64,000 nt of DNA from Primorskyibacter marinus (GTDB lineage: Bacteria > Pseudomonadota > Alphaproteobacteria > Rhodobacterales > Rhodobacteraceae), in NCBI RefSeq assembly GCF_003313245.1, contig NZ_QJSD01000003.1:186001-250000 (forward strand), read 5' to 3'. The notes under the pieces were generated by a model. The model did no database searches. It had not been told where the DNA came from and saw only the letters and a list, made by a program, of their open reading frames with translations. The position numbers and the translations under genes are program-made. Shown here in pieces: positions 1 through 9,498 of this stretch (positions are counted from its first letter, which is position 1; each line of letters starts with the position of its first letter).

Positions 1-624
1 GATATCTCGCTAACGCTGTCGCGTGGATCGTTCCATTTCCTGACGGGGCCGTCGGGCGCGGGCAAGACCACCTTTCTGAAACTGTGTTACGGTGCGCTGG
101 TTCCAACCGCGGGCCGTGTCGGCCTGTTCGGCACCGATCTGCATGGCATGAGCCGCGATGACGTCGCCCATTGCCGCCGCCGTATCGGCGTCGTGCATCA
201 GGATTGCCAGTTTCTGGATCATCTGCCGGTGGCGGAAAATGTCGCCCTGCCATTGACCGTGTCCGGGCAGGACAAGCCGACCGAACTGGTCAACCTCAAG
301 GAATTGATGTCCTGGGTCGGGATCACCTCTCGTGCGGGGGCCCTGCCGCCTGAACTGTCGGGCGGTGAGCGGCAGCGCGTCGCGTTGGCGCGGGCCCTTA
401 TCATGTCGCCGGACGTGATTTTGGCGGATGAGCCCACGGGCAATGTCGATTGGGAAATGTCCCAGCGGCTGATGCGCCTGCTGATAGAGCTGAACCGCAT
501 GGGCAAGACCGTGGTGATCGCCACCCATGACCTTGGCCTGATCCGCGCCACGAAAGCGCATGTCCAAAGCCGGGTTCTGCGGATCAGCGACCGGCGGATG
601 CATTTGGCGGGGGCGGATCTGTGA
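1..624 (+). CDS. ftsE: Cell-division ATP-binding protein FtsE (5' truncated)
   Basis: ABC ATPase that pairs with FtsX at the division septum, where the complex controls peptidoglycan hydrolases. The reading frame is open from base 1, so the start codon lies outside the window. A Walker A motif GPSGAGKTT is at bases 46-72, the ABC signature LSGGERQR starts at 355, and Walker B with ILADEPTG follows near 415-441. The stop TGA overlaps the GTG start of ftsX (GTGA), the usual ftsEX coupling. The FtsX partner makes this FtsE rather than a LolD-type exporter ATPase. Only about the first 15-20 residues seem to be missing. Confidence 0.93.
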   Translation, partial: DISLTLSRGSFHFLTGPSGAGKTTFLKLCYGALVPTAGRVGLFGTDLHGMSRDDVAHCRRRIGVVHQDCQFLDHLPVAENVALPLTVSGQDKPTELVNLKELMSWVGITSRAGALPPELSGGERQRVALARALIMSPDVILADEPTGNVDWEMSQRLMRLLIELNRMGKTVVIATHDLGLIRATKAHVQSRVLRISDRRMHLAGADL

Positions 625-1526
625 AACAGTATCTTTCCGTGCTGAAGCGGGTGTTCACCCGCGATGCGGCCGCCGACCGGGTGGTTCCGCCCACCGGGAT
701 CACCGCAAGGCTGACCCTGTTCTCTGCCGGGGCGATGGCGTTTCTTGCGGTGTTTGCGCTGGCACTGTCACTGGCTGCTGGCCGGCTGGCGGACCGTTGG
801 GGCGAAGACCTTGCACGCTCATCCACCATCCGCATTTCCGCCCCGGTAGATCAATTGCCCGCCCAGACCGCCGCCGCCTTGCGCGTGCTGGAGGAAACGC
901 CGGGCATTGCCAGTGTCCGCGCGCTTGATGCCGAGGAACAGCGCGCCCTGTTGGAGCCGTGGTTCGGTCCCGATCTGCCGGTCGAGACGCTGCCCATCCC
1001 GCAACTGATCGAGGTGGTCGAGGCCGATGTCGGCCTTGATGCCGAAGGGTTGCGCCTGCGCCTGTCGGCAGAGGTTCCCGGTGCCGTGCTGGACGATCAC
1101 ACAAGGTGGCGGCGTCCAATGATCGCGGCGGCGTCTCGGCTGCGGCTGATGGGCTGGGTCTGCATTCTTCTGCTGGTCGGCGCGGTGGCGGCGATGATCA
1201 CACTGGCCGCCAATGCCGCGTTGGCGGCGAATGCGCGGGTCATTTCCGTCCTGCGGCTGGTCGGCGCGACGGATGACTATATCGCCGATGCCTTCGTGCG
1301 GCGCTTTACTCTGCGCGCCTTGACGGGCGCGGGCCTTGGCACGCTTGCCGGTCTGCTGGCGATTATGGCACTGCCGGGCGTGGGAGAGACCGGCGGCATC
1401 CTGACCGGGCTGGGCTTTCAGGGCTGGCACTGGATCCTGCCGCTGCTTGTCCCGCCGCTGGCGGCAGGAGTGGCGTTTCTGGCCACCCAGATCGCTGCCC
1501 GCCGCGTCCTGACGGAGCTTGCCTGA
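621..1526 (+). CDS. ftsX: Cell-division protein FtsX
   Basis: Integral membrane partner of FtsE, 301 residues, the normal length for alphaproteobacterial FtsX. It has an N-terminal transmembrane helix (about residues 28-52), a periplasmic segment of some 110 residues and three further hydrophobic helices in the C-terminal half, the usual FtsX layout. The complex transmits ATP hydrolysis to periplasmic cell-wall amidase activators. The start is the GTG that overlaps the ftsE stop. The fold is poorly conserved in sequence, so the call rests on topology, size and linkage to ftsE. Confidence 0.9.
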   Translation: MKQYLSVLKRVFTRDAAADRVVPPTGITARLTLFSAGAMAFLAVFALALSLAAGRLADRWGEDLARSSTIRISAPVDQLPAQTAAALRVLEETPGIASVRALDAEEQRALLEPWFGPDLPVETLPIPQLIEVVEADVGLDAEGLRLRLSAEVPGAVLDDHTRWRRPMIAAASRLRLMGWVCILLLVGAVAAMITLAANAALAANARVISVLRLVGATDDYIADAFVRRFTLRALTGAGLGTLAGLLAIMALPGVGETGGILTGLGFQGWHWILPLLVPPLAAGVAFLATQIAARRVLTELA

Positions 1527-1527
1527 C

Positions 1528-2280
1528 ATGTCACATGCAATCCAATGGCTCCGCTCGCTGCTTTTCGTTGTGCAGATGTATCTGATGATGGCCGTGCTGG
1601 CGGTGTTCTTCACCCCTTGGGCCATATTCAACCGCAGCGGGGCCTATGCGGGTGTACGGACCTATTGCCGCTGGGTGCGCTGGACGGCGGGTTGGATGTG
1701 CGGGCTGCACAGCGAAGTGCGCGGCGACGTACCCACGGAGGAGGTGCTGGTCGCCTCGAAACATCAAAGCTTTTTCGACATCATCATCATCGTCAGCGTG
1801 CTGCCGAAGCCCAAATTCATCATGAAAGCCTCGCTGCGCCGCGCGCCGATCCTTGGCTGGTATGCCAAGCGTATCGGTTGTATCGCCGTTGACCGTGGCA
1901 AACGGGCAGAGGCGATGCGCCAGATGATCCGCGACGTGACCCGTGGCGACGCGCCCGCTGGCCAGCTTATCATTTATCCGCAAGGAACGCGCGTCGCGCC
2001 GGACGCCACCAAGCCCTACAAGATCGGCACTGCGGTCCTCTACCGCGAAACAGGGCAGGATTGTGTGCCTGCCGCGACAAATGTCGGTGTGTTCTGGCCG
2101 CGTACCGGGATCTACCGCAAGCCGGGTCTGGCCGTGGTTGAGTTTCTGGAGCCGATCCGCGCCGGATTGGATAATAACAGCTTCATGGCGCAGCTTGAAG
2201 ATGTGGTTGAAAGCCGATCAATCGCGCTGATGGCAGAGGCTGGGTTCGACGCGAGTCCCGTTGAAAAAAGAACCGACTGA
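1528..2280 (+). CDS. 1-acyl-sn-glycerol-3-phosphate acyltransferase (PlsC family)
   Basis: Membrane-associated acyltransferase expected to make phosphatidic acid from lysophosphatidic acid, 250 residues. An N-terminal hydrophobic helix (about residues 10-32) is followed by the catalytic HX4D box as HQSFFD and, further on, by YPQGTR, a variant of the EGTR glycerol-phosphate-binding box with Gln in place of Glu. I use ATG 1528, one base after the ftsX stop; an in-frame TTG at 1519 would overlap ftsX by 8 bases. The tight spacing suggests co-transcription with ftsEX. A second, unrelated acyltransferase (PlsB-like) is at 25646, so this one probably does the sn-2 step. Confidence 0.87.
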   Translation: MSHAIQWLRSLLFVVQMYLMMAVLAVFFTPWAIFNRSGAYAGVRTYCRWVRWTAGWMCGLHSEVRGDVPTEEVLVASKHQSFFDIIIIVSVLPKPKFIMKASLRRAPILGWYAKRIGCIAVDRGKRAEAMRQMIRDVTRGDAPAGQLIIYPQGTRVAPDATKPYKIGTAVLYRETGQDCVPAATNVGVFWPRTGIYRKPGLAVVEFLEPIRAGLDNNSFMAQLEDVVESRSIALMAEAGFDASPVEKRTD

Positions 2281-2390
2281 GACGCACTAAGCCAGGTTGG
2301 GGGCTGCATCGTTGTGCAAGCGCGGGCCGATTGAGGGCACTCTTGCCGCGTTTGGTGGACGGGATTGCGTGACCGGCAATGCCTCTGAAA

Positions 2391-2424
2391 TTTGCCGGGA
2401 CGCAGGAAATGACGCCCCGGCAAA
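2391..2424 (-). terminator. Hairpin at the lpdA 3' end
   Basis: Nine-base-pair perfect stem, TTTGCCGGG (2391-2399) with CCCGGCAAA (2416-2424), loop 16 nt. It lies 3 bases past the lpdA stop and between convergent genes, so it may serve both strands. The T-run is short, so efficiency is uncertain. Confidence 0.5.
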
Positions 2425-2427
2425 AGA

Positions 2428-3816
2428 TCACATATGGATCGCACCGTCACCGCAGGCGAGCGCGGCCTCGCGCACAGCTTCGGAGAAGGTTGGGTGGGCG
2501 TGACAGGTCATGGCCAGATCCTCGGCGCTGGCGCCGAATTCCATAGCGACGCAAACCTCATGGATCAGATCGCCGGCCGCCGGACCGATGATATGCGCGC
2601 CAAGGATACGGTCGGTTTCCTTGTCGGCAATCAGCTTGACGAAGCCGTCCGCCGCGAACATCGCCTTTGCCCGACCATTGCCCATGAAAGAAAACTTGCC
2701 GACCTTGTAGGCGCGGCCGCTTTCCTTGACCTGCTCTTCGGTCTGGCCGACGGTGGCGACCTCGGGGTGGGTGTAGACCACGCCGGGGATGACGCCATAG
2801 TTCACATGACCGTGCTTGCCCGCAATGGTTTCCGCAGCGGCCATGCCCTCATCCTCGGCCTTATGCGCCAGCATCGGGCCTGCGATGGCATCGCCGATGG
2901 CGTAGATGCCCTTGACGTTGGTCTGCCAATGATCGTCGGTTTCGATCTGGCCGCGATCCGTCATATTGACACCGAGCGCGTCCAGTCCAAGGCCGTCCGT
3001 ATAGGGTTTGCGGCCTGTGGCCACGAGGACCACATCGGCATCCAGAACCTCCTCGCTGTCGTCTTTCTTCAGCTTGTAGGTGACCTTGGCCTTGGTCTTG
3101 GTCGTCTCGACCCCCTGCACGGCTGCACCGAGGATGAAGTTCAGCCCCTGCTTGGCCAGGATCTTCTGGAATTGCTTCTGTACCTCGGCGTCCATGCCGG
3201 GGGTGATCGCCTCCAGATATTCAACCACGGTTACCTCGGTGCCGAGGCGGGCATAGACCGAGCCCATCTCCAGCCCGATGACGCCCGCGCCGATCACCAC
3301 CATCTTCTTGGGGATTTTTGCCAGTTCAAGCGCGCCGGTGGAGGTCACGACGATCTTTTCGTCCACTTCGACACCCGGCAGGCTGCTGGCCTCGGACCCG
3401 GTGGCGATGATGATGTTTTTGGCGTCATGCACCTCGTCGCCGACCTTGACCTTGCCAGCCTCGGGGATGGAGGCCCACCCCTTCAGCCAGTCGATCTTGT
3501 TCTTCTTGAACAGGAATTCGATGCCTTTGGTATTCTGGCCGATCACCTCGTCCTTGTAGGAAATCATCTGCTTCCAGTCGACAGAGGGGGATTTCCCCTT
3601 CAGGCCCATCTTGGCAAAATTATGTTCTGCCTCATGCAGCTGATGTGTGGCGTGCAGCAGCGCCTTGGACGGGATGCAGCCCACGTTCAGGCAGGTGCCG
3701 CCCAGGGTGTCACGCCCTTCGACGCAGGCGGTTTTCAGGCCCAGCTGCGCCGCGCGGATTGCCGCGACATAGCCACCGGGGCCGGAGCCGATGATGATGA
3801 CATCATAATTCGCCAT
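2428..3816 (-). CDS. lpdA: Dihydrolipoyl dehydrogenase (E3)
   Basis: FAD-dependent E3 that reoxidises dihydrolipoyl groups, here expected to serve the 2-oxoglutarate dehydrogenase complex because sucA and sucB lie upstream on the same strand. The protein has 462 residues. An N-terminal Rossmann motif [12 protein letters not shown] is followed by the redox-active disulfide [13 protein letters not shown] near residues 40-52. A second dinucleotide fold [13 protein letters not shown] sits near 175, and the C-terminal dimer-interface His-Glu region [10 protein letters not shown] near 440. Start is ATG 3816. The gene is separated from the MAPEG gene by a repeat element, so it may also have its own promoter. 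Confidence 0.97.
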   Translation of the reverse strand: MANYDVIIIGSGPGGYVAAIRAAQLGLKTACVEGRDTLGGTCLNVGCIPSKALLHATHQLHEAEHNFAKMGLKGKSPSVDWKQMISYKDEVIGQNTKGIEFLFKKNKIDWLKGWASIPEAGKVKVGDEVHDAKNIIIATGSEASSLPGVEVDEKIVVTSTGALELAKIPKKMVVIGAGVIGLEMGSVYARLGTEVTVVEYLEAITPGMDAEVQKQFQKILAKQGLNFILGAAVQGVETTKTKAKVTYKLKKDDSEEVLDADVVLVATGRKPYTDGLGLDALGVNMTDRGQIETDDHWQTNVKGIYAIGDAIAGPMLAHKAEDEGMAAAETIAGKHGHVNYGVIPGVVYTHPEVATVGQTEEQVKESGRAYKVGKFSFMGNGRAKAMFAADGFVKLIADKETDRILGAHIIGPAAGDLIHEVCVAMEFGASAEDLAMTCHAHPTFSEAVREAALACGDGAIHM

Positions 3817-3835
3817 GGGAAGTTCCTTTCTTATG

Positions 3836-3906
3836 AGGGGGGAGGGGGGCGCTGCCCCCCGTCGCCATACGGCGCCTCCCCCCGGAGTATTTTCGCCAAG
3901 AAGAAG
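3836..3906. repeat. Dispersed hairpin-plus-tail element, copy A
   Basis: A G/C-only inverted repeat (GGGGGGAGG near 3837-3848 pairing with CCTCCCCCC near 3875-3883, with internal hairpins) runs into the tail GGAGTATTTTCGCC-AAGAAGAAG ending at 3906. The tail differs from copies B (21232) and C (45706) by one base, while the hairpin sequence is different but keeps the same shape. It sits between lpdA and the MAPEG gene, so on the minus strand the tail is read first. Confidence 0.75.
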
Positions 3907-3948
3907 GGTGGGGCCGGGTGTTGTGTCCGGCGGGATGGCGGTGTTGTT

Positions 3949-4338
3949 TCATAGCAGGGTCAAAACGAGCATAAGAGTTGTGGCCACAAAGCCGATGAAC
4001 CAGATCAGCGAGCGCCAAGGAGTCCACCCGAGCAGATAGGCGGGGATATAGAGAAGGCGGGCGGCAAGGTAAGCGAGGGCGCAGAGCGCGGTCAGCTTGC
4101 CGCCCTTGTCGGCATAGGTGACGACGAGGCAGGCGATGGAGAAGAGGATCAGCCCCTCGAAATGGTTGTTCATCGCCCGCTGCGCGCGGCCTGCGAAGCC
4201 GGTGAGTTGGCGTGGCTCGTCGCGCGGGGAGGCCGCGTATTTGCGGCCGACCTGTTTTTGGGCGCTGATCGAGTAGATCAGGAAGTGAACGACCTGAAGC
4301 AGGGCTGCGAGAGTGAGGGCGGTGAGTTCTGGGGTCAT
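3949..4338 (-). CDS. MAPEG family membrane protein
   Basis: Small integral membrane protein of 129 residues with four hydrophobic segments, matching the MAPEG fold (membrane-associated eicosanoid and glutathione metabolism proteins). The family pattern of an NHxEG segment is seen as AMNNHFEGLILF near residues 55-66. Bacterial members have poorly defined roles, some with glutathione transferase or peroxidase activity. I start it at ATG 4338, one base after the stop of the upstream gene (4340-4843), which implies translational coupling; the frame is open further upstream only through overlap with that gene. Confidence 0.85.
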   Translation of the reverse strand: MTPELTALTLAALLQVVHFLIYSISAQKQVGRKYAASPRDEPRQLTGFAGRAQRAMNNHFEGLILFSIACLVVTYADKGGKLTALCALAYLAARLLYIPAYLLGWTPWRSLIWFIGFVATTLMLVLTLL

Positions 4339-4339
4339 G

Positions 4340-4843
4340 TCACTCGTCTTTGCTGCTTCCGGCGGAGACACCCGTGATCTTGCCCTGAAGGACAGCGCCA
4401 AGTATCGAGTTTGATGCCCCGTTTTCAATGAATTCTATCATGTCAGGTTGCATGGCTTGGATCTTCTGAATCAATTCCAGCTTTCGCTGTGCGAGTTCTA
4501 AATGCCGTTCGTCTCTCTCAAGATGCCTGTCATTCCGAGCGATCCAAAGATTGATCAAAAACTCCAAAAATAGCCTGATTTGTTCGATGATCTTCGCTGC
4601 TCCAAGCACGTCGAATGATCCAGGCGACGCATAGGAAAAACGAGAAAGATACAGGTGGTGTCGGAATATAGTGTTTGGAGCGAGGGTAGCACTTCCATCG
4701 AAAGGATCAACTTTCGGTGGATATAGTCCAAAACGTACAATACTCCCGTCGATGAAATAACCTGCGAGAGCTTCGAAGCTATCCAAAACCTCAGCAAGCT
4801 CTCGCACAGACCATTCTCCATCAATATCGATGGTTAGCAGCAT
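4340..4843 (-). CDS. Hypothetical protein coupled to sucB
   Basis: Not recognised. It has 167 residues: an N-terminal half beginning LTIDIDGEWSVRELAEVLDS that looks globular, then from about residue 90 a long helical stretch. This starts hydrophobic (IIEQIRLFLEFLINLW) and becomes highly charged and coiled-coil-like (RHLERDERHLELAQRKLEL). No signal peptide is evident. Its ATG overlaps the sucB stop by one base (TAATG), and its own stop lies one base before the MAPEG start, so it is translated inside the suc operon. Two 60-base lines I counted are 47 and 45 percent GC, lower than the flanking genes, which points to later acquisition. Function unknown. Confidence 0.75.
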   Translation of the reverse strand: MLLTIDIDGEWSVRELAEVLDSFEALAGYFIDGSIVRFGLYPPKVDPFDGSATLAPNTIFRHHLYLSRFSYASPGSFDVLGAAKIIEQIRLFLEFLINLWIARNDRHLERDERHLELAQRKLELIQKIQAMQPDMIEFIENGASNSILGAVLQGKITGVSAGSSKDE

Positions 4844-6357
4844 TACAAATCCATCAACAACCGCCGAGGATCCTCCAGCGCTTCCTTGACGCGCACGAGG
4901 AAGGTCACGGCTCCTTTGCCGTCGACGATGCGGTGATCGTAGGACAGTGCCAGATACATCATCGGGCGGATCTTGATCTCGCCGTTCACAACCATCGGAC
5001 GGTCCTGGATCTTGTGCATGCCAAGGATACCCGATTGCGGCGGGTTCAGGATGGGCGAGGACATCAGCGAGCCGTAGACGCCGCCGTTGGAGATTGTGAA
5101 CGTGCCGCCCTGCATCTCTGCCATGGACAGCTTGCCGTCACGGGCGCGCTTGCCTTTTTCGCCGATGGCCTTCTCGATCTCGGCAAAGCTCATCTGGTCG
5201 GCATCCCGGATCACCGGGACCACCAGACCCTGCGGGGTGCCGGCCGCGATGCCCATATGTACGAAGTCCTTGTAGACAATGTCGGTGCCGTCGATCTCTG
5301 CGTTGACCTCGGGGACCTCTTTCAACGCGTGGCAGCAAGCCTTGGTGAAGAAAGACATGAAGCCCAGCTTGACGCCGTGCTTTTTCTCGAACAACTCCTT
5401 GTATTCCTTCCGCAACGCCATGGTCTCTGTCATGTCCACCTCGTTATAGGTGGTCAGGATGGCGGCGGTGTTCTGCGCGTCCTTGAGGCGGCGGGCAATG
5501 GTCTGGCGCAGGCGCGTCATCTTCACGCGCTCTTCGCGTGACGCATCGTCGGCGGAAACGGGGGCACGCGGGGCGGGCGCGGTCGCCGCAGGCGCCGGGG
5601 CCGATGCCGCAGCAGCAACAGCCTTTGCCACGTCCTCCTTCATCACCCGGCCGTCCCGGCCAGAGCCGCTGACCTGGTCGCGGCCGATGCCCGCTTCGGC
5701 CATGGCCTTCTTGGCAGAGGGCGCGTCCTCGACATCCTTGCCTGCTTTGCTGGCAGGTTCCTCTTTTGCGGGGGCTTCTTCAGAGGATGCCGCCGCGCCT
5801 GCGCTGTCGCCGATCACGGCCAGCTTGGCAGAGGCATCGACGGTGGTGCCTTCGGGTGCCACGATTTCTGACAACACACCGGCGGCCGGGGAGGGCACCT
5901 CGACGGAGACCTTGTCGGTTTCCAGCTCGCAGAGCATTTCGTCCTGCGCGACGCTGTCGCCGACCTTCTTGAACCAGGTCGAAACCGTCGCCTCGGACAC
6001 AGACTCGCCCAGCGTGGGGACCATGACGTCAACAGACTTGCCGCCGCTCTTGGTCGCCTCCGCGGCCTTTCTCGCCGTCTCGGATGGGCGTTCCTCAGGG
6101 GTTTCGGGACCGGCTTTGCCCGCTTCGGCGATATTGGCCAGTAGCGCGTCAACGCCGACGGTCTCGCCCTCTTGTGCCACAATATCGGCCAGCTTGCCGG
6201 CAGCGGGCGACGGCACTTCGACCGTCACCTTGTCGGTTTCCAACTCGCACAGCATCTCGTCAACGGTCACAGTGTCACCGGGTTTCTTGAACCAGGTTGC
6301 GACGGTGGCCTCTGTCACGGATTCGCCCAAGGTAGGGACGCGTACTTCGGTCGTCAT
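4843..6357 (-). CDS. sucB: 2-oxoglutarate dehydrogenase E2, dihydrolipoamide succinyltransferase
   Basis: Core E2 of the 2-oxoglutarate dehydrogenase complex, transferring succinyl from lipoamide to CoA. It has 504 residues in the order lipoyl domain (1-75), linker, second lipoyl domain (about 108-185), Ala/Pro-rich linker, E3-binding domain ([16 protein letters not shown], near 215-250) and catalytic domain. The active-site motif HRIVDG is near the C-terminus. Both lipoyl domains carry ETDKV with the lysine to be lipoylated. Two lipoyl domains are more than the single one in E. coli SucB. It lies 3 bases downstream of sucA. Confidence 0.96.
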   Translation of the reverse strand: MTTEVRVPTLGESVTEATVATWFKKPGDTVTVDEMLCELETDKVTVEVPSPAAGKLADIVAQEGETVGVDALLANIAEAGKAGPETPEERPSETARKAAEATKSGGKSVDVMVPTLGESVSEATVSTWFKKVGDSVAQDEMLCELETDKVSVEVPSPAAGVLSEIVAPEGTTVDASAKLAVIGDSAGAAASSEEAPAKEEPASKAGKDVEDAPSAKKAMAEAGIGRDQVSGSGRDGRVMKEDVAKAVAAAASAPAPAATAPAPRAPVSADDASREERVKMTRLRQTIARRLKDAQNTAAILTTYNEVDMTETMALRKEYKELFEKKHGVKLGFMSFFTKACCHALKEVPEVNAEIDGTDIVYKDFVHMGIAAGTPQGLVVPVIRDADQMSFAEIEKAIGEKGKRARDGKLSMAEMQGGTFTISNGGVYGSLMSSPILNPPQSGILGMHKIQDRPMVVNGEIKIRPMMYLALSYDHRIVDGKGAVTFLVRVKEALEDPRRLLMDL

Positions 6358-6360
6358 CGG

Positions 6361-9324
6361 TTATTTCCCTTCAATGGTCAGCGCCTGATCGACGAGCGCT
6401 TCTTGTTGTGCTTTGTGCTGGCTTGCCAGGCCGGTCGCGGGCGAGGCCGTGGCCGAACGGCCCGCATAGACCGGGCGCAGATGCTTGGCCTTGATCCGGC
6501 CCAGCACCCATTCGATATTGGGTTCGATGAAGTTCCAGCCGCCCTGGTTCTTGGGCTCTTCCTGACACCAGACCATCTCGGCCCCCTTGAAACGTTCAAG
6601 CTCCTTCACAAGGCTGATCGCCGGGAAGGGGTAGAACTGTTCGATCCGCAACAGGTAGATGTCGTCGATGCCACGGGCGTCGCGCTCTTCCAGAAGGTCG
6701 AAGTAGACCTTGCCGGAACACATCACCACGCGCTTGATCTTGTCGTCGGCGACCAGTTCGGTGTCCGAATTGCCCTTCTCGGCATCGTCCCACAGCACCC
6801 GGTGAAAGCTCGACCCGGTGATGAAATCTTCTCTGGTCGACACCGCCAGCTTGTGCCGCAACAGCGATTTGGGCGTCATCAGGATCAGCGGCTTGCGGAA
6901 ACTGCGATGCAACTGGCGGCGCAGGATGTGGAAATAGTTGGCCGGTGTCGTGCAGTTGGCCACGATCCAGTTGTCCTGCCCGCACATCGTCAGAAAGCGT
7001 TCCAGTCGCGCGGAAGAGTGTTCCGGCCCCTGACCTTCATAGCCGTGTGGCAGCAGACAAACGAGACCTGACATCCGCAGCCATTTCGATTCACCGGAAC
7101 TGATGAACTGATCGAACATGATCTGCGCGCCATTGGCAAAATCGCCGAACTGTGCCTCCCACAGGGTCAGCGCGTTGGGTTCGGACAGTGAATAACCGTA
7201 TTCGAAACCCAGCACCGCATATTCCGACAACATCGAATCGATGGCGTCGAAATGTGCCTGCCCGTCGCGGACATGGTTCAGCGGATAGTAACGCTCTTCG
7301 GTTTCCTGATTGACCAGCCCGGAATGGCGCTGGCTGAACGTGCCGCGCGTGCTGTCCTGACCCGACAGGCGCACCGGATAGCCCTCGGTCAGCAACGAGC
7401 CAAAGGCCAGCGCCTCGCCGGTTGCCCAGTCGAACCCTTTGCCGGTCTTGAACATCTCGGCCTTGGAGTCCAGCAGCCGCCCCACGGTCTTGTGCAGCGG
7501 AAACCCCTCGGGCACAGCGGTCAGAGCCTTGCCGACATCGTCAAAGGTCTCTTCCTTGATCGCCGTTTTCCCGCGCTGGTATTTGCCCTCTTTATGCTTG
7601 TCGAGATGCGACCAGCGCCCGTCCAGCCAGTCGGCCTTGTTGGGGCGGTATTCCTTGCCTGCCTCGAATTCTTCGTTCAGCTTGGCCTGGAAGGCGGCCT
7701 TCATATCCTCGATCTCGCCCTCGGGGATCAAACCATCCTTGACCAGCCGTTCCGTATACAGGCTGAGCGTGGTCTTGTGACCCTTGATCTTCTTGTACAT
7801 CAAGGGGTTGGTGAACATCGGCTCGTCGCCTTCGTTATGTCCGAAGCGGCGATAACAGATGATGTCGAGCACCACATCCTTGTGGAATTTCTGGCGGAAC
7901 TCCGTGGCCACCTTGGCGGCGTGAACCACGGCCTCCGGGTCGTCACCGTTGACGTGGAAGATCGGTGCCTCGACCACCAGCGCGTTGTCGGTGGGATAGG
8001 GGCTGGAGCGGCTGAAATGCGGCGCGGTGGTGAAACCGATCTGGTTGTTCACCACGATATGCATCGTGCCGCCGGTGCGGTGTCCGCGCAGGCCGGACAA
8101 TGCAAAACACTCCGCCACCACGCCTTGCCCGGCAAAGGCCGCATCGCCGTGCAGCAGCACCGGCAGAACCGTTTTGCGGTCGGTATCTTTCAACTGATCC
8201 TGCTTGGCGCGGGCCTTGCCCAGAACGACCGGGTTCACCGCCTCCAGGTGGCTGGGGTTGGCGGTCAGCGACAGATGTACATTGTTGCCGTCAAATTCGC
8301 GGTCGGAACTGGCACCGAGGTGATATTTCACGTCGCCCGACCCGTCGACATCCTCGGGCTTGAAGCTGCCGCCCTGGAATTCGTTGAAGATTGCACGGTA
8401 GGGCTTGCCCATCACGTTCGCCAGAACCGACAGACGCCCGCGGTGGGGCATCCCGATAACGATGTCCTGTACGCCAAGCGCACCGCCGCGTTTGATGATC
8501 TGCTCCATCGCCGGGATCAGCGACTCTCCGCCGTCCAGACCGAAGCGCTTGGTTCCCATGTATTTGACATGCAGGAATTTCTCGAACCCCTCGGCCTCGA
8601 CCATCTTGTTCAGGATCGCCCTGCGGCCTTCACGCGTGAACTCGGTCTCCTTGCCGAAGCCCTCGATGCGTTCCTTCAGCCAGGCGGATTGTTCGGGATC
8701 GGAAATATGCATGTATTGCAGCGCGAAAGTGCCGCAATAGGTGCGTTTCACGATCTCCAGAATCTGCCGGAGCGACGCGATCTGAAGTCCCAGCACGTTG
8801 TCGATAAAGATCGGGCGGTCCATGTCCGCCTCGGTGAAGCCATAGGTTTTTGGATCAAGCTCAGGATGTGGGGTCTCGTCCCGGATGTCCAGCGGATCAA
8901 GGTCGGCGGCCAGATGGCCGCGGATCCGATAGGCGCGAATGATCATCAGTGCCCGAATGCTGTCGAGCACTGCGCGCTTGATCGCATCATCCGAAACCGC
9001 AACGCCGGTGTCGACCGCCTTGGATTTGATCTTGTCGCCCGCGCCTTTCAACTCGGACGTTTCAGGCCATTCTCCGGTCAGTGCCGATGTCAGGTCGTCG
9101 CCCGGTAGTGGCGGCCAGTCAGCGCGCGCCCAGGACGGACCGGCCGCATCGGCCTTGATGCTCAGGTCATCGTCCCCCAACTGTCGGAAAAACGCCTGCC
9201 ATACCTCGTCGACCGCGGCGGGATCGTTGGCATAGCGGGCATACATCTGTTCAAGGTATTCCGCATTGTGCCCCTGCATGAAGCTGGAAGCGTGGAAAAG
9301 GTCGTTCGGGCTTTGGTCGGTCAC
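6361..9324 (-). CDS. sucA: 2-oxoglutarate dehydrogenase E1
   Basis: Thiamin-diphosphate-dependent E1 that decarboxylates 2-oxoglutarate and succinylates the lipoyl group of SucB. It is 987 residues from the chosen start, close to the usual 930-1000. The N-terminal SPNDLFHASSF and NAEYLEQMYARY segments are typical of this E1, and a ThDP-binding region HGDAAFAGQG lies near residue 400. I start at GTG 9324 because GGAGG stands 6 bases upstream on the coding strand. A longer open frame to 9459 would read through the inverted repeat in the sucD-sucA gap and is rejected. Confidence 0.96.
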   Translation of the reverse strand: MTDQSPNDLFHASSFMQGHNAEYLEQMYARYANDPAAVDEVWQAFFRQLGDDDLSIKADAAGPSWARADWPPLPGDDLTSALTGEWPETSELKGAGDKIKSKAVDTGVAVSDDAIKRAVLDSIRALMIIRAYRIRGHLAADLDPLDIRDETPHPELDPKTYGFTEADMDRPIFIDNVLGLQIASLRQILEIVKRTYCGTFALQYMHISDPEQSAWLKERIEGFGKETEFTREGRRAILNKMVEAEGFEKFLHVKYMGTKRFGLDGGESLIPAMEQIIKRGGALGVQDIVIGMPHRGRLSVLANVMGKPYRAIFNEFQGGSFKPEDVDGSGDVKYHLGASSDREFDGNNVHLSLTANPSHLEAVNPVVLGKARAKQDQLKDTDRKTVLPVLLHGDAAFAGQGVVAECFALSGLRGHRTGGTMHIVVNNQIGFTTAPHFSRSSPYPTDNALVVEAPIFHVNGDDPEAVVHAAKVATEFRQKFHKDVVLDIICYRRFGHNEGDEPMFTNPLMYKKIKGHKTTLSLYTERLVKDGLIPEGEIEDMKAAFQAKLNEEFEAGKEYRPNKADWLDGRWSHLDKHKEGKYQRGKTAIKEETFDDVGKALTAVPEGFPLHKTVGRLLDSKAEMFKTGKGFDWATGEALAFGSLLTEGYPVRLSGQDSTRGTFSQRHSGLVNQETEERYYPLNHVRDGQAHFDAIDSMLSEYAVLGFEYGYSLSEPNALTLWEAQFGDFANGAQIMFDQFISSGESKWLRMSGLVCLLPHGYEGQGPEHSSARLERFLTMCGQDNWIVANCTTPANYFHILRRQLHRSFRKPLILMTPKSLLRHKLAVSTREDFITGSSFHRVLWDDAEKGNSDTELVADDKIKRVVMCSGKVYFDLLEERDARGIDDIYLLRIEQFYPFPAISLVKELERFKGAEMVWCQEEPKNQGGWNFIEPNIEWVLGRIKAKHLRPVYAGRSATASPATGLASQHKAQQEALVDQALTIEGK

Positions 9325-9416
9325 TGGAGGTCCTCCAACCTTGTTATTGAAAGCAGCCAGAAAGAGGATCGCCTGCGATCCGCTGTCTAGCGGCTTTGGC
9401 TTTTGGCGGTCACGCG

Positions 9417-9489
9417 CCCCGGGCTTGACCCGGGGCCTCGTGGGTGTCGTGGTGCCCATGAAGGGCGAGGTCCCGGGTCAAGCCCGGGA
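9417..9489. repeat. Palindromic inverted repeat between sucD and sucA
   Basis: Arms 9417-9440 and 9466-9489 are reverse complements at 22 of 24 positions with a 25-base loop. Each arm also contains its own partial palindrome, CCCGGG-CTTGA-CCCGGG type. The whole can fold into one large hairpin within the sucD-sucA transcript. The shape resembles the small mobile palindromic repeats seen in alphaproteobacterial intergenic regions. It might affect mRNA processing or expression of sucA relative to sucCD. Confidence 0.75.
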
Positions 9490-9498
9490 CGGGTATCC

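Noticed and set aside
7252-9108. 618-codon plus-strand open frame
   Set aside because: Antisense to sucA with no family features; GC-rich codon bias of sucA keeps the opposite frame open.
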